This document shows positions 33,376-38,761 of a DNA stretch of 38,761 nucleotides, piece after piece. This DNA comes from an uncultured Aggregatibacter sp. (GTDB lineage: Bacteria; Pseudomonadota; Gammaproteobacteria; Enterobacterales; Pasteurellaceae): the NCBI RefSeq assembly GCF_901873365.1, contig NZ_CABFLM010000046.1, positions 1-38,761 on the forward strand, given 5' to 3'. Position numbers and translations under genes: made by a program. The number at the start of each line of letters is the position of its first letter. Positions within the stretch are counted from its first letter, which is position 1. The notes under the pieces are model-generated. The model was given only the letters and a program-made list of their open reading frames with translations. It made no database searches and was not told the origin of the DNA.

Positions 33376-34653
33376 GTGGCAAAAACTATTCAGGCAATTC
33401 GTGGTATGAACGATTGCTTACCAACAGAAACCCCGCTATGGCAATGGGTTGAGAATAAAGTGCGGTCGGTTTTAAGTGCGTATGGTTACGCTGAAATTCG
33501 TATGCCAATTGTAGAAAGCACGCCGTTATTCGCTCGCGCTATCGGTGAAGTCACCGATGTGGTAGAAAAAGAAATGTTTACGTTCGATGACCGTGATGAA
33601 GAAAGTTTGACTTTGCGTCCGGAAGGCACGGCAGGTTGTGTTCGCGCCGGTATCGAGCACGGTTTGTTGTACAACCAAGAACAACGTTTATGGTATATGG
33701 GACCAATGTTCCGTTATGAGCGTCCGCAAAAAGGTCGTTACCGTCAGTTCCATCAGGTCGGCGTGGAGATTTTCGGGATTCCTAATCCGGAAATTGATGC
33801 AGAGCTTATCGCCTTAACCGCCCGTTTATGGAAGGATTTAGGCATTTTTGAGCATGTTACGCTTCAACTTAACTCTATCGGTTCATTAGAGGCGCGTAAA
33901 AATTATCGTCAAGCCTTAGTCGATTTTTTACAAAATCACATTGATATTTTAGATGAGGACAGCAAACGTCGTTTAACCACCAATCCGTTACGGATTTTGG
34001 ACAGTAAAGATCAACGTGTTCAAGAGGTGTTAAATGATGCACCGAAATTACATGATTATCTTGACGATGATTCCCGCGAACATTTTGCGCAATTATGCGC
34101 TTTGCTGGATAGTTTAGGCATTCAGTACGAAATCAATCAAAAATTGGTGCGCGGCTTAGATTATTACAATAAAACGGTGTTTGAGTGGGTGACATCCGCT
34201 TTAGGCGCACAAGGTACCGTCTGTGGCGGTGGTCGTTACGATGGGTTGGTTGAACAGCTAGGCGGTCATGCCACAAGTGGCGTTGGCTTTGCTATGGGCT
34301 TGGAGCGTTTGGTCCTGTTAGTACAGGAAGTGAATACACAGATTACCTTGCCAAGTGCGGTGGATATTTACATCGTTTATCAAGGCGAAGGCACTACCGT
34401 GGCAGCCTTTAATTTGGCGGAAAAACTTCGTTCAGAATTACCGCACTTACGTACGCTTTTACACTGCAGTGGCGGGAATTTCAAAAAACAATTTAAACGA
34501 GCCGATAAAAGTGGTGCGAAGTTAGCCTTAGTCATCGGCGAAGATGAAGTGAAAAACCAACAAGTAGTAGTAAAAAACTTGTTGCAACACAGCGAACAAG
34601 CGGTTGTGGCATTAACCGACATCATCAATCACATTCAAAACACATTCAAATAA
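33376..34653 (+). CDS. hisS: Histidyl-tRNA synthetase
   Basis: Class II aminoacyl-tRNA synthetase charging tRNA-His. It has 425 residues. Recognised: AIRGMNDCLP at the start, TLRPEGTAGCVRA (motif 2 region), MFRYERPQKGRYRQFHQ, LVRGLDYYNKTVFEW (histidine A box), CGGGRYDGLV and GFAMGLERLVLL (motif 3). It starts with GTG, preceded by a good AGGAAG site; no ATG nearby fits. Three uptake signals fall in the gene (33458, 34353, 34440), the last two on opposite strands. Confidence 0.98.
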   Translation: MAKTIQAIRGMNDCLPTETPLWQWVENKVRSVLSAYGYAEIRMPIVESTPLFARAIGEVTDVVEKEMFTFDDRDEESLTLRPEGTAGCVRAGIEHGLLYNQEQRLWYMGPMFRYERPQKGRYRQFHQVGVEIFGIPNPEIDAELIALTARLWKDLGIFEHVTLQLNSIGSLEARKNYRQALVDFLQNHIDILDEDSKRRLTTNPLRILDSKDQRVQEVLNDAPKLHDYLDDDSREHFAQLCALLDSLGIQYEINQKLVRGLDYYNKTVFEWVTSALGAQGTVCGGGRYDGLVEQLGGHATSGVGFAMGLERLVLLVQEVNTQITLPSAVDIYIVYQGEGTTVAAFNLAEKLRSELPHLRTLLHCSGGNFKKQFKRADKSGAKLALVIGEDEVKNQQVVVKNLLQHSEQAVVALTDIINHIQNTFK

Positions 34654-34662
34654 GGAAAAAAC

Positions 34663-35277
34663 ATGGCGTATACCATTGAAGAAGAACAAGAACTCAGTGC
34701 GATTAAGGCGTGGTGGCAAGAAAACTATAAGTTTATTATTGCTTGTTTTGTGATTGCCTGTGTTGGCGTATTCGGCTGGAACTATTGGCAATCTTATCAG
34801 CTACAAAAAATCCACAATATTTCTGCTGAATACGAGCAAGTGTTGTTTAACTATAAAAAAGATCCACAAGCACAAGAAGCGCAATTTGCTCAATTCATTA
34901 AAAATAATGAGAAAACTGCCTACGCGGTGTTAGCCTTGTTAGATAAAGCAAAAATTGCTGTTGAAAAACAAGATTTTACGCAGGCTGAAGACGCGTTAAA
35001 ACAAGCGGTGGCGCAATCAACGGATGACATTTTATCTTCTGTGAGTACATTACGTTTGGCTGCGGTGCAATTCCAGCTTGGGCAGTTTGATCCGGCGTTA
35101 GAAAGTTTGAAATTAGTGAAAGATCAGGCTTGGAATGGTGCTAAAAATATCTTAGTTGGCGATATTCAGTTGGCAAAAGGAGATAAGGAGGCTGCGAAAA
35201 GCGCTTATCAACAAGCTCAACAAAATGCCACTCCGTTAGAGCTACAACTCATTCAAGTGCGGTTAAATAATTTATAG
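34663..35277 (+). CDS. yfgM: YfgM family protein (ancillary SecYEG translocon subunit)
   Basis: 204-residue protein with one N-terminal membrane helix (about 22-41, FIIACFVIACVGVFGWNYW) and a periplasmic TPR-like domain. In E. coli YfgM binds SecYEG and PpiD and affects periplasmic chaperone delivery. It follows hisS by 9 bases, as in enterobacteria, where bamB and der come next; here both are missing and a terminator follows. An uptake signal spans its last codons (35255-35263). Confidence 0.93.
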   Translation: MAYTIEEEQELSAIKAWWQENYKFIIACFVIACVGVFGWNYWQSYQLQKIHNISAEYEQVLFNYKKDPQAQEAQFAQFIKNNEKTAYAVLALLDKAKIAVEKQDFTQAEDALKQAVAQSTDDILSSVSTLRLAAVQFQLGQFDPALESLKLVKDQAWNGAKNILVGDIQLAKGDKEAAKSAYQQAQQNATPLELQLIQVRLNNL

Positions 35278-35282
35278 TTTTT

Positions 35283-35310
35283 AAGGCTTGGGAAAACCAA
35301 GCCTTTCTTT
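35283..35310 (+). terminator. Intrinsic terminator after yfgM
   Basis: Stem AAGGCTTGG/CCAAGCCTT (35283-35291 with 35297-35305) with a 5-nt loop, followed by TCTTTT. It ends the rodZ-ispG-hisS-yfgM transcript. Confidence 0.9.
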
Positions 35311-35327
35311 TAACAATGAGGAATATC

Positions 35328-35780
35328 ATGGCGAATAATCAACGCAAAATCCCTATTCCACCCCCATTAATTTTTGTCTTCTGTGCTTTGCTAATGAAAA
35401 TGCTCCCACCTGTTTGGCAATTTCCATCTTCATTGTGGTTAGTGATTGTACTTGGCGGAATGGGTTGCGTGATCGGCATGGCGAGCGTCTTACAATTTTT
35501 ATTCGCTAAAACCACGATTGATCCACTAAAAATCGAAAAAACCTCACAATTAGTGACGAATGGAATTTATCAATACAGTCGTAATCCAATGTATTTAGGC
35601 TTAGCCTTTGTTTTATTGGCGTGGAATGCTTACCTTGGCTCGTTGTCAGCCATATTAGGTGTGATGCTATTTGTGTGGTATATCACCGAATTTCAAATTA
35701 AGCGGGAAGAGGAAAATTTACGAAATATTTTTGGTGATGCATTTATGGCGTACTGCCAACGTACCCGCAGATGGTTGTAA
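35328..35780 (+). CDS. Isoprenylcysteine carboxyl methyltransferase-like membrane protein
   Basis: 150-residue membrane protein with about four hydrophobic segments. The motif YQYSRNPMYLGLAFVLLAW and the C-terminal EFQIKREEENLRNIFGDAF-x-x-YCQRTRRWL match the ICMT/PEMT-like family, whose C-terminal part binds SAM. The bacterial substrate is unknown. I chose the start at 35328, which has AGGAA 5 bases upstream; a start at 35316 would add four residues. It converges on hda with only 6 bases between the stop codons. Confidence 0.85.
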   Translation: MANNQRKIPIPPPLIFVFCALLMKMLPPVWQFPSSLWLVIVLGGMGCVIGMASVLQFLFAKTTIDPLKIEKTSQLVTNGIYQYSRNPMYLGLAFVLLAWNAYLGSLSAILGVMLFVWYITEFQIKREEENLRNIFGDAFMAYCQRTRRWL

Positions 35781-35786
35781 CAGCAA

Positions 35787-36491
35787 TTATAAAGATAAAA
35801 TTTCTTTAACGAAGGGAATTGTTAGTTTACGTTGCGCCTGTAATGAGGCCTGATCGAGTTTTTCTAACGCATTAAACAAGGTTTTCATATCCCGTTCTAA
35901 ACGTTTGAAGAGAAAATTAGCTGTTTCGTCAGGTAATTCAATACCGCGTTGATGTGCCGCCAGTTGTAATACCGTTATTTTTTGTTGATCATTTAACGGC
36001 ATTAATTGATACACCTCTCCCCATGTGAGACGAGACGCCAAATCCGGTAAATAGACCGATAAATTGGTCGGAGATTGATCCGCGCCGATCACTAAAAGCG
36101 TTTTTCCGGTTTCTCGGATTCGATTGATTAAATCGAAAATGGCCAGCTCCCAATCCGGATTTCCTATCACCTCTTGTAAATCATCCAAACACACTAATTC
36201 TTGTTGCTCTAGATTTTCCAGTACTGCCGGAGAGAAATATTGTGCTTTATTCAAAGGCACGTATAAGGCAGAGCGTTGATGCGTTAAGTAATGATGACAA
36301 ATGGCTTTTAATAGATGGCTTTTCCCGCAACCACGCTGACCCCAAAGATAGAAAAAAGGTTGGCTGAGATGGGAAAAGTTTTTTTGTAGGGAGCTGAGCA
36401 GAAGCTGATTGTTTTCCGCGTAGAAATTTTCCAGGGTGTCATTATCAAATTGATGAATGGGGAGAGGAAGTTGGAAATATGGCTCGCTCAA
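35787..36491 (-). CDS. hda: DnaA inactivator Hda
   Basis: AAA+ protein, homologous to domain III of DnaA, that stimulates ATP hydrolysis by DnaA after replication starts. It has 234 residues. The N-terminal QLPLPIHQF clamp-binding motif is intact. Walker A is GQRGCGKSHLL (about 52-62), Walker B LVCLDDLQEV, and sensor II lies in the C-terminal RLERDMKTLFNALEKLDQ. It ends 6 bases from the convergent ICMT-like gene. An uptake signal lies just upstream (36517-36525). Confidence 0.96.
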   Translation of the reverse strand: MSEPYFQLPLPIHQFDNDTLENFYAENNQLLLSSLQKNFSHLSQPFFYLWGQRGCGKSHLLKAICHHYLTHQRSALYVPLNKAQYFSPAVLENLEQQELVCLDDLQEVIGNPDWELAIFDLINRIRETGKTLLVIGADQSPTNLSVYLPDLASRLTWGEVYQLMPLNDQQKITVLQLAAHQRGIELPDETANFLFKRLERDMKTLFNALEKLDQASLQAQRKLTIPFVKEILSL

Positions 36492-36554
36492 ATCAAATAC
36501 CGAAAATGCTGAAATAAAGTGCGGTAAGAATAAACGAAATTTTTAAAATTAGAA

Positions 36555-36591
36555 AGTCATTAGCGGATATTTTTCCTTTCCGCTAATGACT
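36555..36591 (-). terminator. Hairpin terminator of uraA
   Basis: The perfect 12-bp stem AGTCATTAGCGG/CCGCTAATGACT (36555-36566 with 36580-36591) is followed on minus by a T-rich stretch (TTCTAATTTT). It lies 14 bases past the uraA stop. Confidence 0.7.
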
Positions 36592-36605
36592 GTTACATAT
36601 GCGTT

Positions 36606-37850
36606 TTATGCAGCTTCGTTTTTTGCTTTAGGTAATACCAAGTTCAAAATGATGGCAACCACAGCGCAAAGGCTGATTCCTTTTAAGGACACGCCGCCGA
36701 CATCAACGAACATGTTACCGATACCAAATGTCATGACCACAGCAATGATGCAAAGGTTACGTGCCTCGGTGACATCGACTTTGGCACGGATTAAGGTGCT
36801 CATGCCAACAACGGCAATGGAACCGAATACCAACATCATGATACCGCCCATCACGATGGTTGGGATGGTAGATAAAAAGGCACCGACTTTTCCACAGAAG
36901 GAAATCGCAATTGCCCAGACCGCCGCCCAAGTCATGATATTGGGATTGAAATTACGGGTGAGCATGACCGCACCGGTCACTTCTGCATAGGTTGTATTTG
37001 GTGGACCGCCTAATAAGGAAGCGGCACTGGTTGCAATACCATCACCCAATAAAGTGCGATGTAAGCCCGGTTTTTTGATGAAGTCTTTGCCAGTGACGGA
37101 ACTAATCGCCATAATGCCGCCTACGTGCTCCACGGCAGGTGCAATGGCAATTGGCAGTAAATATAAAATGGCTTCCAATTTAAATTCAGGTGTGGTGATG
37201 TTTGGCAAACTAAACCAAGGCGCATCTAAAACCGGTTGGAAATTAATGAGCCCCATGAAAAGGCACAGAACATAACCGACGGTGATACCGAACATAATTG
37301 GGATAAGTTTCATTAACCCTTTGGAGAATACAGCCACACACAAGGTGGTGATTAAGGTGACCATGGACACCAAAACAGCATCATTGTATTGATAAGCGCT
37401 ATTTTTACCGAGTGCCATATCAACGGCGACCGGCGCTAAGCCCATACCGATGATAATAATCACGGGGCCGACAACCACCGGAGGGAAAATGCGTTCCAAT
37501 GCTGCTGCACCACGTAATTTAACTAAAGCACTCAGTGCCAAATAAACCAAGCCAGCACAGGCTAAGCCGCCCATGGTGACAGGAATCCCCCAGGTAGCAA
37601 CACCGTATTGGATCGGCGCAATAAAAGCAAAAGAAGATGCCAAGAAGATTGGGACTTGTTTTCCGGTGCAAAGTTGGAATAATAAAGTACCGATACCGGC
37701 GGTAAGCAAGGCAGTATTAGCATCTAATCCGGTAATTAACGGCACTAAAACCAATGCACCAAAGGCGACGAATAGCATTTGTAAACCCACAAATGCTTGT
37801 TTAACGGAACTCTGTTGCTCCGTAATTGGAGCTTGTGTTGTATGTGTCAT
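36606..37850 (-). CDS. uraA: Uracil permease (NCS2 family)
   Basis: Proton-coupled uracil importer. It has 414 residues with about 12-14 membrane segments. The central motif IAIAPAVEHVGGIMAISSVTGKDF, with the conserved Glu and His, and GGPPNTTYAEVTGAVMLTRNFNP match UraA-type NCS2 proteins. It is downstream of upp on the same strand but separated from it by a terminator, so the two may not be a simple operon. Confidence 0.96.
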   Translation of the reverse strand: MTHTTQAPITEQQSSVKQAFVGLQMLFVAFGALVLVPLITGLDANTALLTAGIGTLLFQLCTGKQVPIFLASSFAFIAPIQYGVATWGIPVTMGGLACAGLVYLALSALVKLRGAAALERIFPPVVVGPVIIIIGMGLAPVAVDMALGKNSAYQYNDAVLVSMVTLITTLCVAVFSKGLMKLIPIMFGITVGYVLCLFMGLINFQPVLDAPWFSLPNITTPEFKLEAILYLLPIAIAPAVEHVGGIMAISSVTGKDFIKKPGLHRTLLGDGIATSAASLLGGPPNTTYAEVTGAVMLTRNFNPNIMTWAAVWAIAISFCGKVGAFLSTIPTIVMGGIMMLVFGSIAVVGMSTLIRAKVDVTEARNLCIIAVVMTFGIGNMFVDVGGVSLKGISLCAVVAIILNLVLPKAKNEAA

Positions 37851-37926
37851 GTAAGTTTCAACTCTCTGTCTGAATTAACTTAAAAAGTGCGGTCATTTTT
37901 CGAAATGTTTTCGTTTCTTTTGGCCG

Positions 37927-37951
37927 CAAAAAGGCGGATAAAAATCCGCCT
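37927..37951 (-). terminator. Intrinsic terminator between upp and uraA
   Basis: Stem AGGCGGAT/ATCCGCCT (37932-37939 with 37944-37951), tetraloop, then on minus five T's (37927-37931). It lies 30 bases past the upp stop; an uptake signal (37885-37893) follows before uraA. Confidence 0.85.
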
Positions 37952-37981
37952 AACCTATCAATAAATTTTTCGGTTTCAGGA

Positions 37982-38608
37982 TTATTTGGTACCGAAAATT
38001 TTATCGCCTGCATCACCTAAACCCGGAATGATATAACCGTTTTCGTTTAAGTGATCATCAATTGCCGCGGTGTATAATTCGATGTCCGGATGCGCTTTTT
38101 CTAATGCAGCAAGACCTTCCGGTGCGGCAACTAATACTAAAACTTTAATGTGTTTACACCCTTTTTGTTTGAGCAAATCGATGGTTGCAATCATGGAACC
38201 ACCGGTTGCTAGCATCGGGTCAACAACGATAGCTAAACGTTCATCTAAATCGCTGGCTAATTTTTGGAAATAAGGTACCGGCTCAAGGGTTTCTTCATTA
38301 CGGTACATACCGACAACGCTGATACGCGCACTTGGAACATGCTCTAACACACCGTCCATCATGCCAAGGCCTGCACGTAGAATCGGTACAACAGTGACTT
38401 TTTTACCTTTGATTTGGTCAATCTCAACCGGACCGCACCAACCGTCAATAATGACTTTTTCCGTTTCTAAATCGGATGTCGCTTCATAAGTTAATAGACT
38501 GCCGACTTCTGTTGCCAATTCACGGAATTTTTTCGTGTTAATTTCCGCTGCGCGCATTAAACCCAATTTGTGTTTCACCAATGGATGTTTGACTTCGACT
38601 AATTTCAT
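37982..38608 (-). CDS. upp: Uracil phosphoribosyltransferase
   Basis: Salvages uracil to UMP with PRPP. It has 208 residues. N-terminal MKLVEVKHPLVKHKLGLMR, the PRPP loop VDPMLATGGSMIATIDLLK (about 130-148) and the C-terminal uracil-binding YIIPGLGDAGDKIFGT are all intact. It has a strong AAGGAGAT ribosome binding site. With UraA it forms the uracil uptake and salvage route. Confidence 0.98.
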   Translation of the reverse strand: MKLVEVKHPLVKHKLGLMRAAEINTKKFRELATEVGSLLTYEATSDLETEKVIIDGWCGPVEIDQIKGKKVTVVPILRAGLGMMDGVLEHVPSARISVVGMYRNEETLEPVPYFQKLASDLDERLAIVVDPMLATGGSMIATIDLLKQKGCKHIKVLVLVAAPEGLAALEKAHPDIELYTAAIDDHLNENGYIIPGLGDAGDKIFGTK

Positions 38609-38638
38609 TTTTTATCTCCTTCATGTTAAACGGCTCAC

Positions 38639-38695
38639 CGCGAAAAGAATCGCGATGAATACATTAAAGCATACAGTTTCTTAAATTTAGCTCAA
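38639..38695 (-). promoter_or_regulatory. Candidate upp promoter and leader hairpin
   Basis: On minus, TTGAGC (38690-38695) and TATGCT (38668-38673) are 16 bases apart. A short dyad CGCGA/TCGCG (38639-38643 with 38650-38654) would lie in the leader, about 30 bases before the start codon. Confidence 0.4.
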
Positions 38696-38698
38696 AAA

Positions 38699-38723
38699 TA
38701 ATGCCTATGAAATCATAGGCATT
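38699..38723 (-). terminator. Intrinsic terminator of the gene entering at the right edge
   Basis: Stem AATGCCTATGA/TCATAGGCATT (38699-38709 with 38713-38723), followed on minus by ATTTTTG. It begins 9 bases after the stop codon of the partial gene at 38732. Confidence 0.85.
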
Positions 38724-38731
38724 ACGCTTGA

Positions 38732-38761
38732 TTATTGCTCTTGGTTAATAAATGCGTCGTT
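38732..38761 (-). CDS. C-terminal end of a gene cut by the window edge
   Basis: On the minus strand nine codons reading NDAFINQEQ are followed by TAA, then by an intrinsic terminator. In H. influenzae the gene upstream of upp is dnaX (DNA polymerase III tau/gamma), so this could be its C-terminus. The stretch is too short to identify by sequence. Confidence 0.4.
   Translation of the reverse strand, partial: NDAFINQEQ

Larger units (their letters stand above)
153..37893. repeat. Dispersed DNA uptake signal sequences (AAGTGCGGT)
   Basis: At least 32 exact 9-mers, dispersed over the whole span. Forward copies start at 153, 3135, 3979, 6643, 10571, 10817, 12763, 13822, 14503, 15155, 20059, 21550, 28069, 29153, 31061, 31963, 33458, 34353, 35255, 36517 and 37885. 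Reverse copies start at 7405, 9753, 13528, 14408, 15576, 19223, 20037, 24355, 28522, 30983 and 34440. They are the H. influenzae-type uptake signals recognised in natural transformation. Many lie in or just after genes. Confidence 0.95.

Noticed and set aside
36586..36990. Plus-strand 134-codon open frame overlapping uraA
   Set aside because: It is Met/Thr-rich, the complement of membrane-protein codons in uraA, and has no recognisable domain.
1..38761. Defence system, prophage, integrated element or CRISPR array
   Set aside because: All sizeable open frames are assigned to conserved chromosomal genes in familiar order; no integrase, transposase, phage gene or direct-repeat array was found.

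Overview
The window looks like a core-chromosome segment of a Pasteurellaceae bacterium, most likely Aggregatibacter or a close Haemophilus relative. Two observations point there. The 9-mer AAGTGCGGT (the Haemophilus influenzae-type DNA uptake signal) occurs at least 32 times on the two strands, about once per 1.2 kb. Many gene neighbourhoods also match known Pasteurellaceae order (rlmN-pilF-rodZ-ispG-hisS-yfgM; hda/uraA/upp; mutY-yggX-mltC; epmA divergent from frdABCD). Genus is an inference; no rRNA gene is present. No prophage, insertion sequence, CRISPR array or defence system was seen.

Layout. 0-6.0 kb: the complete nqrABCDEF operon (minus strand) for the Na+-pumping NADH:quinone reductase. 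6.4-7.4 kb: bolA and yajG, divergent. 7.4-8.1 kb: a repeat-rich intergenic block, then tRNA-Asn and tRNA-Phe. 8.3-10.8 kb: mutY-yggX-mltC. 11.0-12.6 kb: trmB, yggL, mutT. 12.6-15.5 kb: hinT-ycfL-nagZ-rlmC, tightly packed. 15.8-20.0 kb: focA-pflB-pflA (anaerobic pyruvate to formate). 20.1-21.5 kb: an EamA exporter and psiE. 21.6-21.9 kb: a second repeat block. 21.9-24.1 kb: a quinol-type nitric oxide reductase. 24.5-27.8 kb: frdABCD (fumarate reductase). 28.2-29.1 kb: epmA. 29.3-35.3 kb: rlmN, pilF, rodZ, ispG, hisS, yfgM. 35.3-38.6 kb: an isoprenylcysteine-methyltransferase-like membrane protein, hda, uraA, upp, and a few codons of the next gene.

How the genes work together. About half of the window is respiration and anaerobic energy metabolism. 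Nqr feeds electrons to quinone, Frd and NorB are terminal quinol oxidases using fumarate and NO, and FocA/Pfl handles mixed-acid fermentation. FNR-like dyads lie upstream of focA and frdA. The rest is housekeeping: tRNA and rRNA modification, oxidative-damage repair (MutY, MutT, YggX), peptidoglycan turnover (MltC, NagZ), cell shape (RodZ) and pyrimidine salvage (Upp, UraA).

The most unusual content is in the intergenic repeats. Two loci (7.48-7.90 kb and 21.59-21.86 kb) each hold a REP/REPIN-like element: a GTAG foot plus a CGTGCA..TGCACG hairpin, present as an inverted pair. In both loci the element sits between two copies of a local intrinsic terminator. A separate multi-hairpin repeat occurs at window positions 1-60 and 7776-7840. 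Three of its four differences keep base pairing as G-U on the plus strand, which suggests a structured RNA.
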